Assembly (NCBI GenBank): GCA_017599285.1
Contig: JAGFXX010000001.1
Span: 1,860,001-1,924,000 of the forward strand
Length of the DNA: 64,000 nucleotides
Direction: 5' to 3'
Source: Cereibacter azotoformans
Lineage (GTDB): Bacteria; Pseudomonadota; Alphaproteobacteria; Rhodobacterales; Rhodobacteraceae
Part shown: positions 56,398 to 64,000 of the stretch, in pieces
How the letters are laid out: each line of letters starts with the position of its first letter
Position numbering within the stretch: the first letter of the stretch is position 1
Notes under the pieces: generated by a model
What the model saw: the letters and a program-made list of their open reading frames with translations, nothing else
Databases searched by the model: none
What the model was told of the DNA's origin: nothing
Made by a program: the position numbers and the translations under genes

Positions 56398-56491
56398 GAG
56401 AGGTTGGCGCGGGCAGGCGCCTCGCCAACCCGGTCAGGTCCGGAAGGAAGCAGCCGTAACGAGCCCCGTCTGGGTCGATGTCCAGCCTCTC
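56398..56491 (+). ncRNA. ffs: Signal recognition particle RNA (4.5S type)
   Basis: The conserved apical domain GGTCAGGTCCGGAAGGAAGC, which binds Ffh, is at about 56432-56451. The ends pair: GAGAGGTTGG at 56398-56407 with CCAGCCTCTC at 56482-56491. The size of about 94-98 nucleotides is typical of the short bacterial form. It targets nascent inner-membrane proteins together with Ffh and FtsY. It lies between nudC and dnaX. Confidence 0.96.
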
Positions 56492-56697
56492 ACCTTTCCG
56501 CACGTTCGTGACTACAGGGTGCCTCCGGGGCGGCGCTGGCGCGTCGGCCCTCGTCACATGGCCGTTTCCCGTGTCAGAATGACGGTGGCTTGCGATCCGA
56601 CGCGATCCGCTCCACGGCGCGGCGGCGGGCCCCTTCGGGTGGACGTTGCGCGTTTGCGGCCCTAATCTCGCTCCGTCCCCGAATCCGCCGAGGCCCG

Positions 56698-58446
56698 ATG
56701 TCCGACACACCCGAGCAAGGCTACCAGGTCCTTGCCCGCAAATACCGTCCGCAGACCTTCGCCGACCTGATCGGGCAGGATGCGATGGTGCGCACGCTGA
56801 AGAACGCCTTCGCGGCCGACCGGATCGCCCATGCCTTCGTGATGACCGGCGTGCGGGGCGTGGGCAAGACCACCACCGCGCGGATCATCGCCAAGGGGCT
56901 GAACTGCGTCGGCCCCGACGGAGACGGCGGACCGACCACCGAACCCTGCGGGGCCTGCGAAGCCTGCCGCTCGATCGCCGAGGGCCGGCACGTCGATGTC
57001 CTGGAGATGGACGCGGCCTCGCGCACCGGCGTGGGCGACATCCGCGAAATCATCGATTCGGTGCATTATCGCGCGGCCTCGGCGCGCTACAAGATCTACA
57101 TCATCGACGAGGTCCACATGCTCTCGACCAGCGCGTTCAACGCGCTGCTCAAGACGCTCGAGGAGCCGCCCGCCCATGTGAAGTTCATCTTCGCCACCAC
57201 CGAGATCCGCAAGGTGCCGGTCACGGTGCTGTCGCGCTGCCAGCGGTTCGACCTGAAGCGGATCGAGCCCGAGGTGATGATCGCGCATCTGGCGAAGGTG
57301 GCCGACAAGGAAGGCGCGCGGCTTACGGCCGACGCGCTCGCGCTGATCACCCGCGCGGCCGAGGGATCGGTGCGCGACGCGATGAGCCTGATGGATCAGG
57401 CCATCGCGCACGGCGCGGGCGAGACCACGGCCGACGAGGTGCGGGCGATGCTGGGCCTCGCCGACCGGGGCCGGGTGCTCGACCTCTTCGATCTGGTGAT
57501 GAAGGGCGATGCGGCGGGGGCGCTGGCCGAGCTTTCGGGCCAGTATGCCGACGGGGCCGATCCCATGGCCGTCCTGCGCGATCTGGCCGAGATCACGCAC
57601 TGGATCTCGATCATCAAGATCAGCCCGGACGCCGCCGACGATCCGACCACGCCGCCCGACGAACGCACGCGCGGCCTCGAGATGGCCGAGCGGCTGCCGA
57701 TGCGGGTGCTCACCCGCATGTGGCAGATGCTGCTGAAGGCCATCGAGGAGGTCTCGCTGGCCCCGAACGCCATGATGGCGGCCGAGATGGCGGTGATCCG
57801 CCTGACCCATGTCGCGGACCTGCCCGACCCCGAGGCGCTGATCCGCAGGCTCCAGTCCGAGCCGCGGCCTTCGGGCCCGGGGGGCGGTGGTGGGGGCATG
57901 CCGGCGGGAGCGCCGGCCGCGGCGCCGATGGCGCGGATGCAGGCCGCCGCGCCGCGCACCGCCGCCCCTGCGCCGCAAGCCTCGGGCGCCGCCACCGCCA
58001 TGGCGCTCGCGCCGGGCGCCGTCCTCTGTCAGAGCTTTGGCCAGATGGTGGAGCTGATCCGGCAGAAGCGCGACATGAAACTGCTTTACGAGGTCGAGAC
58101 GGGCGTGCGGCTCGTCCGCTTCGCCCCCGGCCGGATCGAGTTCGAGCCCGCGCCCGATGCCGCGCCCGACCTGGCCGCCCGGCTCTCGCAGCGGCTCCAG
58201 GGCTGGACCGGCGCGCGCTGGGGCGTCTCGGTCGTCTCGGGCGGCGGCGCGCCGACGCTCGCCGAAGAGCGCGACAAGGGGCGCCTTGAAGAAGAGGCGC
58301 GGGCGCTGGAAAACCCGCTCGTCCAGGCGGTGATGGCCGCCTTCCCGGGCGCGCGCATCGCCGAGATCCGCAAGCTCGAGGAACAGGCCGCGGCCGAGGC
58401 TCTGCCCGAGGTCGAGGATGAGTGGGACCCGTTCGAGGACAATTGA
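56698..58446 (+). CDS. dnaX: DNA polymerase III gamma/tau subunit
   Basis: DnaX is the motor of the clamp loader. The 582-residue protein has Walker A GVRGVGKTTTAR, a zinc module (CGACEAC with an upstream Cys), DEVHML, the SRC motif, and a C-terminal tau-like region after a Gly/Pro/Ala-rich linker. I see no clear A-rich slippery site for a gamma-producing frameshift. Start ATG 56698 gives MSDTPEQGYQ. It leads dnaX-ybaB-recR. Confidence 0.97.
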   Translation: MSDTPEQGYQVLARKYRPQTFADLIGQDAMVRTLKNAFAADRIAHAFVMTGVRGVGKTTTARIIAKGLNCVGPDGDGGPTTEPCGACEACRSIAEGRHVDVLEMDAASRTGVGDIREIIDSVHYRAASARYKIYIIDEVHMLSTSAFNALLKTLEEPPAHVKFIFATTEIRKVPVTVLSRCQRFDLKRIEPEVMIAHLAKVADKEGARLTADALALITRAAEGSVRDAMSLMDQAIAHGAGETTADEVRAMLGLADRGRVLDLFDLVMKGDAAGALAELSGQYADGADPMAVLRDLAEITHWISIIKISPDAADDPTTPPDERTRGLEMAERLPMRVLTRMWQMLLKAIEEVSLAPNAMMAAEMAVIRLTHVADLPDPEALIRRLQSEPRPSGPGGGGGGMPAGAPAAAPMARMQAAAPRTAAPAPQASGAATAMALAPGAVLCQSFGQMVELIRQKRDMKLLYEVETGVRLVRFAPGRIEFEPAPDAAPDLAARLSQRLQGWTGARWGVSVVSGGGAPTLAEERDKGRLEEEARALENPLVQAVMAAFPGARIAEIRKLEEQAAAEALPEVEDEWDPFEDN

Positions 58447-58458
58447 GAGGAGCAACGA

Positions 58459-58803
58459 ATGCTGAAGGGTTTGGGCGGTCTTGGCGACATGGCCAAGATG
58501 ATGAAGGCCGCGCAGGGATTCCAGGAGAAGATGGCGCAGCTGCAGGAGGATCTCGGCAGCATGACCGTCGTGGGCGAGTCCGGTGCGGGCCTTGTGCGCG
58601 CCACGGCGACCGCCAAGGGCGAGCTGACGGGTCTCGAGATCGACCCCTCGATCTTCGTGGCCTCGGAGAAGGAAGTGGTCGAGGACCTGATCCTCGCCGC
58701 CATCAAGGACGCGCAGTCCAAGGCCTCCGAGCGGGCCAAGCAGGAAATGGGCAAGCTGACCGACGGTCTCGGCCTGCCGCCGGGCATGAAGCTGCCCTTC
58801 TGA
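58459..58803 (+). CDS. YbaB/EbfC nucleoid-associated protein
   Basis: The 114-residue protein of the YbaB/EbfC family starts [19 protein letters not shown] and has the pattern QLQEDL, a central beta region ([19 protein letters not shown]) and a final LPPGMKLPF. It binds DNA as a dimer. GAGAGG precedes the ATG. It sits between dnaX and recR, an order conserved widely. Confidence 0.97.
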   Translation: MLKGLGGLGDMAKMMKAAQGFQEKMAQLQEDLGSMTVVGESGAGLVRATATAKGELTGLEIDPSIFVASEKEVVEDLILAAIKDAQSKASERAKQEMGKLTDGLGLPPGMKLPF

Positions 58804-58804
58804 C

Positions 58805-59404
58805 ATGGCCGAGGCCCCGGGCGACATCGAGCGGCTGATCGAGCTGATGGCGCGCCTGCCGGGCCTCGGGCCGCGCTCGGCCCGCCGGGCCGTGCTTGTG
58901 ATGCTGAAGAAACGGGGGGCCGTGATGGCCCCTCTGGCGCAGGCCATGGCCGAGGTTGCGGCCACGGCGCGCGACTGCGCCCGCTGCGGCAACATCACCA
59001 GCGCCGACCTCTGCGACATCTGCCGAGACGACCGCCGCGCCACGGGCGAGCTTTGCGTGGTCGAGGATGTGGCCGACCTCTGGGCGCTGGAACGCGCGGG
59101 CGTGTTCCGCGGCCGCTACCATGTGCTGGGCGGCGTGCTCTCGGCGCTCGACTCGGTGGGGCCGGACGAGCTGCGCATTCCCCGCCTTGCCGAAAGGGTC
59201 CGGGATGAAGGCATCTCAGAGGTGATCCTCGCACTCAATGCCACCGTGGACGGGCAGACGACCGCCCACTACATCGCCGACGTGCTCGAACCATCGGGCG
59301 TGCAGGTCACTTCGCTGGCGCAGGGCGTGCCCATCGGCGGCGAGCTGGATTACCTCGACGACGGCACCATCGGCGCGGCGCTTCGGGCGCGCCGGAGGTT
59401 CTGA
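58805..59404 (+). CDS. recR: Recombination mediator RecR
   Basis: RecR acts with RecF/RecO to load RecA at gaps. The 199-residue protein has the helix-hairpin-helix start [12 protein letters not shown], the Cys4 zinc motif [16 protein letters not shown], and a Toprim domain with [12 protein letters not shown]. It begins one base after the ybaB stop. Confidence 0.97.
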   Translation: MAEAPGDIERLIELMARLPGLGPRSARRAVLVMLKKRGAVMAPLAQAMAEVAATARDCARCGNITSADLCDICRDDRRATGELCVVEDVADLWALERAGVFRGRYHVLGGVLSALDSVGPDELRIPRLAERVRDEGISEVILALNATVDGQTTAHYIADVLEPSGVQVTSLAQGVPIGGELDYLDDGTIGAALRARRRF

Positions 59405-59468
59405 AGGCGGCCGCCCCGCCGGACGGCCGCCCCCTCGCCCCCACGGACGGGTCGGCCCCTCGCCTGCC

Positions 59469-60689
59469 CTACCCCCTCGACGGCACGAGCCGCGACACCG
59501 TCCCGTCCACCGGCCGCTGCATCCAGCGCACGAGGCGCTGAAAGCGGGTGGCAACCGCCCGCCAGATCCGGCTCGCATCCGCGGCAACCGGCGTCATGAG
59601 CCGCAGGAAGAGCCAGCTCTGCCCCATCATGATCGCGAAGACCACCAGCGCAAGCGGCAGCCCGCCGCCGATCACGGGAACCCTCTCTGGCGCCAGATAG
59701 AGCAGGATGTTGCCGAAGGCGAAGGTAAAGAGGCTCGTCCGCCCGAGGAACAGCAAGGGGCTGCCCCAGCGCCGCCCGAGCCGGTCAAAGAGCAGGATCG
59801 CAAGCAGCACCTCGAGCAGGGTCGCGGTGAGGCCGATGGTGGCATAGATCGGGTGGTTGTCGTTCCGCAGGCTCATGTCGGCGATGGCCGCGACGGTCTC
59901 GAAGGGCGCGTGCCAGTTCCACATGAGCGCCGAAGCCGCCGCCGTGGTGCCCAGCATCAGGCCGAGGATGACGCCGCCCCGACGCCGCTCGCGCACGTCA
60001 GACGATAGCAGCAGCCGAACCCCACGACCGAGGAGCATCCCGGCCGCAACCAGCGCCAGCCCGTGCAGCACGGACGGGCCGCCCGCCTCGTTCGTGCCTC
60101 CGTAAAGGAAGCTCGCAGGTTTCAGCAGATAATCGCGCCCCAGCAGGAGAGGCGGCTCGGGGATCTGCGAAAGCAGCGGATAGGCCGCCGGCACCGCCAC
60201 CGCGAACAGAAGGATCGCCTTCAGCCCGTGCCGCATCCTCAGGCGCAGCAGGAGGGGCGCCGCCAGCAGCGCCAGCGCGTAGAACTTCAGGATATCGGCA
60301 TAGGGCGTGATGCCCAGCATCAGCAGGCAGCGGATCGTATAGCCGAGCGACTGCTCGCCCGAGACATGCAAAGCAAACACGGTCAGCGCATAGAGCAGGT
60401 AGCATTGCAGCGCCCGCGTCCAGAGTTGCCGCGTGGCAGCTGCGGCCCCGCCGTTGGCAAAGCGCGGCGCATAGACGATCTCGAGCATCGCGCCGAAGAG
60501 GCCGATGAAGGTCACCGGCGCCGTCTGCATCGCAAAACGTGTCACGGTGGCGGCGGTGCCTTGCCAGATCTGGAAGACATCAAACTCGATCAGCGCGTGG
60601 CTCAGCATCGCCAGCATGATCGCCAAGGAGCGGGTGACGTCCACGCCATTGATGCGCGGTGTCGAGCTTCGGGAAATCTTGGTCGGCAT
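59469..60689 (-). CDS. Integral membrane acyltransferase-like protein (OpgC-like)
   Basis: The 406-residue protein has about ten transmembrane helices. Its opening RINGVDVTRSLAIMLAMLSHALIEF resembles acyltransferase-3/OpgC or heparan-acetyltransferase-like membrane proteins, in which an Arg/Asp and a His near the first helix are functional. Substituents might be added to periplasmic glucans or surface glycans; R. sphaeroides glucans are known to be succinylated, but I cannot show this is that gene. It is convergent with recR and stands alone. Confidence 0.6.
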   Translation of the reverse strand: MPTKISRSSTPRINGVDVTRSLAIMLAMLSHALIEFDVFQIWQGTAATVTRFAMQTAPVTFIGLFGAMLEIVYAPRFANGGAAAATRQLWTRALQCYLLYALTVFALHVSGEQSLGYTIRCLLMLGITPYADILKFYALALLAAPLLLRLRMRHGLKAILLFAVAVPAAYPLLSQIPEPPLLLGRDYLLKPASFLYGGTNEAGGPSVLHGLALVAAGMLLGRGVRLLLSSDVRERRRGGVILGLMLGTTAAASALMWNWHAPFETVAAIADMSLRNDNHPIYATIGLTATLLEVLLAILLFDRLGRRWGSPLLFLGRTSLFTFAFGNILLYLAPERVPVIGGGLPLALVVFAIMMGQSWLFLRLMTPVAADASRIWRAVATRFQRLVRWMQRPVDGTVSRLVPSRG

Positions 60690-60786
60690 GGTCGGTCCTG
60701 CAAGGGAGGCGACTGCCCGGCGCTCGACCGGCGGCAGCCCCCAAGGCGGAAAAGGGAATGTGACGTCAATGCGGCACGATCAAAAG

Positions 60787-60813
60787 CGAACAGCCGCACG
60801 AGGCGGCTGTTCG
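60787..60813 (-). terminator. trcR terminator
   Basis: CGAACAGCCGC (60787-60797) and GCGGCTGTTCG (60803-60813) form an 11-bp stem; on the minus strand it is followed by CTTTTG. It lies about 75 bases after the trcR stop. The remaining bases 60690-60886 contain no gene. Confidence 0.85.
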
Positions 60814-60886
60814 AGTCCTCACCCATCGAACGAGTGAGATCAATCATAAATTGTCCGGCGCCGCCCTGCCGGCGATCGGTCGCCGG

Positions 60887-61648
60887 TCAGCGGCGGGGAT
60901 CCTCGTCCTCGTCCTCGTCCTCGTCCGCATCATCGCCGTGCGGCAGATTGAAGAAGGAGTCGGCGTCCGAGAAATCCGCGGGCCGCTTTTCTTCTTCGGG
61001 GCGCCCGAACTGCTCGAGCCCCGCCAGGCCCGAGGGCATCCGCGGCTCGTCCGGCATCGAGAGCGACTGCTCGGTCGAGACGAGCTTGCGGCGCTCGTCA
61101 TCGCTCATCACCACGCCCTCGGCGGCCTTGCGGCGGGCCGCCTGCTGCACGGCCGTGTCAAGCTCGGTCTGGCGGCAGAGACCCAGTGCCACCGGGTCGA
61201 TCGGCTGGATCGAGCCGATGTTCCAGTGCGTCCGCTCACGGATCGACTGGATGGTGGGCTTGGTGGTGCCGACAAGCTTGGCGATGGCGCCGTCCGAAAG
61301 CTCGGGGTGGAACTTGACAAGCCACAGGATCGCCGCCGGCCGGTCCTGCCGCTTGGAGAGCGGCGTGTAGCGCGGGCCGCGGCGCTTCTCCTCGCCCACC
61401 GCGGCGGGGTTGAACTTCAGCTTCAGCCGGTAGAGCGGGTCCTTCTCGCCCTTCTGGATCTCGATCTGGTCGAGCTGGTTGTTGGCCACCGGGTCGAAGC
61501 CCTTGACCCCGGTCGCCACATCCCCGTCGGCGATGCCCTGCACCTCGAGTTCGTGCATGCCGCAGAAGTCCGCGATCTGCCTGAACGAGAGAGTGGTGTT
61601 GTCGATCAGCCAGACCGCGGTGGCCTTGGACATCAGCGGCTTGTTCAT
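60887..61648 (-). CDS. trcR: DUF1013 cell-cycle transcriptional regulator (TrcR family)
   Basis: The 253-residue protein is the DUF1013 family found throughout alphaproteobacteria. It has two helix-turn-helix-like regions (LSFRQIADFCGMHELEVQGI near residue 20 and LSDGAIAKLVGTTKPTIQSI near 118) and an acidic C-terminus made of DE dipeptides. The Caulobacter homologue TrcR associates with RNA polymerase and affects cell-cycle gene transcription. GAGGA lies seven bases before the ATG at 61648. It is divergent from the RNase gene. Confidence 0.88.
   Translation of the reverse strand: MNKPLMSKATAVWLIDNTTLSFRQIADFCGMHELEVQGIADGDVATGVKGFDPVANNQLDQIEIQKGEKDPLYRLKLKFNPAAVGEEKRRGPRYTPLSKRQDRPAAILWLVKFHPELSDGAIAKLVGTTKPTIQSIRERTHWNIGSIQPIDPVALGLCRQTELDTAVQQAARRKAAEGVVMSDDERRKLVSTEQSLSMPDEPRMPSGLAGLEQFGRPEEEKRPADFSDADSFFNLPHGDDADEDEDEDEDPRR
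60901..60924. repeat. CCTCGT hexamer repeat in the trcR tail
   Basis: Four perfect copies of CCTCGT encode the alternating Asp/Glu tail of the DUF1013 protein. Gain or loss of units would keep the reading frame. Confidence 0.9.
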
Positions 61649-61769
61649 CGGACGATCCTCTGCAAATCTTGACCATGCCGGGAAAACGGCTGCGGCCTGG
61701 CCGCGTCTTCTCGTTTTCGGGAAGTTCACGCTGGCATATACTGCCGATCCGCAGCGAGGGGAAGTAAAA

Positions 61770-62390
61770 ATGCGCATCCTGGCTGTCATGCTCGCACTGG
61801 GCGCGGCACCGGCCCTTGCCGATCACGACCGGGCGGGCGACTTCACCCACTACATCCTCGCCCTCAGCTGGGAGCCGACCTGGTGTGCGCTGGAAGGCGA
61901 GGCCCGCGGAGCCGAGGAATGCAGCTGGGGCCGCGGCTTCGTGCTGCATGGCCTCTGGCCGCAGCGCGAGGAAGGCTGGCCGGCCTATTGCCTCACGGTC
62001 GAGCGCGACCCCTCGCGGCGCGAGACGAATGCCATGTCCGACCTGATGTCGCCGGGCCTCGCCTGGCACCAGTGGAAGAAGCATGGCCGCTGCGCGGATC
62101 TGCCGCCGACGGACTATTTCGCCCTCATGCGCGAGGCCTTCGCCCGCGTCACCGTGCCCGAGCCGCTGCGACGGCTGGAGGAGGACATCTCGCTGCCGCC
62201 GCGCGTGCTCGAGGAGGCTTTCACCGAGGCCAACCCGGGGCTGATGCCCGACGGGATCACGATCACCTGCGAAGGCGGCCATGTGCAGGAGGTGCGGATC
62301 TGCCTGACGAAGGACCTCGCGTTCCGTGACTGCGCGCCGGACACGCGGAGGGACTGCCGTCTGCCGGTTGCGATGATGGACCGGCCGTAG
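61770..62390 (+). CDS. Ribonuclease T2 family protein
   Basis: The 206-residue protein has a signal peptide (MRILAVMLALGAAPALA) and the two RNase T2 active-site blocks: FVLHGLWPQ with His60, and HQWKKHGRC with His100 and His105. The second block normally reads HEW or HEY; here Glu is Gln101. Cys residues for disulfides are present. It is predicted to cleave RNA in the periplasm or outside. Start ATG 61770 follows GAGGGGAAG. Confidence 0.9.
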   Translation: MRILAVMLALGAAPALADHDRAGDFTHYILALSWEPTWCALEGEARGAEECSWGRGFVLHGLWPQREEGWPAYCLTVERDPSRRETNAMSDLMSPGLAWHQWKKHGRCADLPPTDYFALMREAFARVTVPEPLRRLEEDISLPPRVLEEAFTEANPGLMPDGITITCEGGHVQEVRICLTKDLAFRDCAPDTRRDCRLPVAMMDRP

Positions 62391-62408
62391 CGACCGGAGC
62401 CGGCGGCC

Positions 62409-62434
62409 GGGGGCGCTGCCCCCGGACCCCCGGG
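62409..62434 (+). terminator. GC hairpin after RNase T2, Rhodobacterales-type gene-end element
   Basis: GGGGGC and GCCCCC (62409-62423) form a short stem, followed by GGACCCCCGGG and GATATTT. I recall this hairpin-plus-GATATTT arrangement as a common gene-end element in Rhodobacterales, which is unverified here. The rest of the 240-base gap to the lipocalin gene is GC-rich with no open frame I would support. Confidence 0.5.
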
Positions 62435-62630
62435 ATATTTGGACCAGAGTGAAAGCCGCAGCGGCGGCAGGCTGTAGCGAGGGTGCTCTCGGGATATCCG
62501 GGCAGCGTGGGTATCCGGGCGTTCGCGGTCACCGTCTGTCGGCGCACGGGCCTCCTTCCGCGGCAGCGCCGCCCGAGGGGGTTCGATGCCCCCGAGGGCG
62601 GCTCCGCCTGCCGGTCCGGGCGGCGCCGTC

Positions 62631-63149
62631 TCAGCGCTGGTCCGTGCGCTGGAGTGAAGCGGCGTCATAGCCGCTCCGCTCGAAGAGGTCGCGGGCCGCG
62701 CGCAGTTCCTCGGGCCCGATCTGCCTGTCGCGGTGCAGCACCCATCCGGCGATGCGCGTCGGTGTGCCGACGACCAGCGTCCGCCCGTCGCGCGACTGGC
62801 CGAGGATCCAGTAGTCGCCCCCGAAGGGCACGCCCCGCAGGTCCACCGTCAGTCTGCCCGGTGCCACCACCCGCGCCGTGCCCGAGATCTGGCGCACCAT
62901 GCCGTTCACCTCGCAGCGGTTGGTGAGGGCGAGGGTCCCGTCCGGCAGCGGGCGGTATTCCGCGGTCGTCCGGCGACAGCCCTGCTGGAAGGGCGCGGGA
63001 TAGCTCGCCACCTCATACCACAGGCCCGCGATGTCGGCGGGCTGCACCGTCGGATCGAGGAAGAAGGGCGCCCCCAGCCAGCGATCCGAGGGCACATGCC
63101 GCTCGCAGGCCGCCAGTGCGAGTAGAGCGATAAGGGCCAGGCCTTTCAT
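62631..63149 (-). CDS. Lipocalin-family lipoprotein
   Basis: The 172-residue protein has a lipoprotein signal with lipobox LAAC at the end of MKGLALIALLALAAC. The mature part shows the lipocalin GLWYEVASYP motif (GxW), FQQGCRRTTAEY and GDYWILGQS, as in Blc-type outer-membrane lipocalins that bind lysophospholipids or other lipids. It is the separate neighbour of the M3 peptidase gene, 75 bases away. Confidence 0.93.
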   Translation of the reverse strand: MKGLALIALLALAACERHVPSDRWLGAPFFLDPTVQPADIAGLWYEVASYPAPFQQGCRRTTAEYRPLPDGTLALTNRCEVNGMVRQISGTARVVAPGRLTVDLRGVPFGGDYWILGQSRDGRTLVVGTPTRIAGWVLHRDRQIGPEELRAARDLFERSGYDAASLQRTDQR

Positions 63150-63224
63150 CCGGAACTCCCTTGTCCAGTTGCCGCATTGCAGGGTGCGGCTGTCGGCGGC
63201 CGCAACCCGTTCTGTGCTGCCGCC

Positions 63225-64000
63225 TCAGGCGGCGTCGAGCAGTCCGCGGCCGCGAAGCAGCGCCTCCACCCCCGGCATCCGGCCGCGGAAGGCGGTGTAG
63301 AGCGCCTCTGCCTCATCCGACCCGCCGGCCGACAGCACATGCCGCTCGAGCCGCCGTGCCATCTCGGGGCTGAAGGCGCCCCCCGCCTCCTCGAAGGCGG
63401 CGAAGGCGTCCGCATCCATCACCTCGGACCACATGTAACTGTAGTAGCCCGCGGAATAGCCGTCGCCAGTGAAGACATGCGCAAAGTGCGGCGTCGCGTG
63501 GCGCATCCGGATTGCCCGGGGCATTCCGAGGCTCTCGAGCACCTCGGCCTGCCGCGCCATCGGATCGGCCGGGGCCTCACCCTCGTGGAACGCCAGATCC
63601 ACCATGGCCGAAGAGATGAACTCGACGGTCGCAAAGCCCTGATCGTAGGTCGAGGCGGCGAGCAGCCGTTCCCGCATCTCGGCCGGCATCGGCTCGTCCG
63701 TCTGCCAGTGGCGCGCGTGCCGTTCCAGCACCTCGGGCACCTCGAGCCAATGTTCGTAAAGCTGGCTCGGCAGTTCGACGAAATCGCGCGCGACCGAGGT
63801 GCCCGAGATGTAGCCGTAGGTCACGTCCGAGAGCATCTGGTGCAGCGCGTGGCCGAACTCGTGAAAGAGCGTGCGCGCATCGTCCCACGACAGCAGCGCC
63901 GGCTCGCCCTTGGCGAAGTTGCAGACATTGACCACGATGGGCCGCACCTCGCCGCCAAGCTTGCGCTGCCCCCGCATGGTCGAGCACCAGGCGCCGGAGC
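63225..64000 (-). CDS. M3-family zinc metallopeptidase, 3' part (N-terminus beyond the window)
   Basis: The frame runs off the right edge; 258 C-terminal residues are visible. The zinc motif HEFGHALHQM, the upstream GAWCSTMRGQRK stretch, and GTSVARDFVELPSQ and HVFTGDGYSAGYYSYMW identify an oligopeptidase A/peptidyl-dipeptidase Dcp type enzyme, a cytoplasmic peptidase that degrades oligopeptides. An ATG at 63977 within the frame is not the start because similarity continues upstream. The stop is at 63225-63227. Confidence 0.95.
   Translation of the reverse strand, partial: SGAWCSTMRGQRKLGGEVRPIVVNVCNFAKGEPALLSWDDARTLFHEFGHALHQMLSDVTYGYISGTSVARDFVELPSQLYEHWLEVPEVLERHARHWQTDEPMPAEMRERLLAASTYDQGFATVEFISSAMVDLAFHEGEAPADPMARQAEVLESLGMPRAIRMRHATPHFAHVFTGDGYSAGYYSYMWSEVMDADAFAAFEEAGGAFSPEMARRLERHVLSAGGSDEAEALYTAFRGRMPGVEALLRGRGLLDAA

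Noticed and set aside
56590-58446. Programmed frameshift in dnaX to make a gamma form
   Set aside because: I found no A-rich slippery heptamer with a following stem in the linker region; an uninterrupted tau-length frame is present.

Overview
The window is GC-rich DNA of an alphaproteobacterium. Its gene content and order point to the main chromosome of Cereibacter (Rhodobacter) sphaeroides or a very close relative. The strongest indicators are the cluster ccoNOQP-ccoGHIS (rdxBHIS) / fnrL / hemN(hemZ), the short-linker membrane cytochrome cy next to pheA, a DUF1013/TrcR-type regulator, and Rhodobacterales-style chorismate mutase and DUF genes. Species assignment rests on recalled gene order, not on a database search. 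Nearly all of the window is ordinary core-genome content. I see no prophage, insertion sequence, CRISPR array, tRNA or rRNA; the only structural RNA is the SRP RNA.

Region by region. 0-11.4 kb: an SLC13-type permease, a YmdB-type phosphoesterase, a DNA-damage helicase/nuclease pair (Lhr-like, PdeM), a membrane-anchored LytTR regulator, and a one-carbon block (fhs, chorismate mutase, folD). Next come a small membrane protein and a Tam-like methyltransferase. 11.4-20.5 kb: the cell-envelope operon ybgC-tolQRAB-pal-cpoB-tilS followed by ftsH, all on the minus strand. 20.7-25.7 kb: a small triple-repeat protein of unknown function, then holB-tatD-MBL hydrolase-AEC transporter, and a degenerate kinase-like protein. 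25.9-29.6 kb: heme genes hemC, hemE and hemF with a secreted protein of unknown function. 29.7-34.8 kb: a lipoprotein, a short-chain dehydrogenase-like protein lacking its catalytic Lys, an RsmC-like methyltransferase, clpS, a HAD phosphatase and a D,D-carboxypeptidase with a SPOR domain.

34.9-46.1 kb: the microaerobic respiration cluster. The cbb3 oxidase structural genes and their copper/assembly genes, a universal stress protein, the oxygen sensor FnrL and oxygen-independent coproporphyrinogen oxidase are linked by four FNR-type boxes (TTGAT-N4-ATCAA or close variants). Low oxygen would activate FnrL, which would induce the high-affinity oxidase, its maturation machinery and anaerobic heme synthesis together. 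46-53 kb: a yejABEF-type peptide ABC importer with a glycosyltransferase at its end. 53-64 kb: cytochrome cy, pheA, an SRPBCC protein, nudC, the SRP RNA with a clear promoter, dnaX-ybaB-recR, a multi-spanning membrane acyltransferase-like protein, trcR, RNase T2, a lipocalin, and the 3' part of an M3 metallopeptidase that runs off the right edge.

I did not find a convincing new multi-gene system. The items most worth a second look are the 97-residue triple-repeat protein, the tam gene whose family start aligns with an ATA codon and which carries a perfect 12-bp hairpin in its first codons, the SDR-like protein missing its catalytic Lys, and the kinase fold missing catalytic residues.
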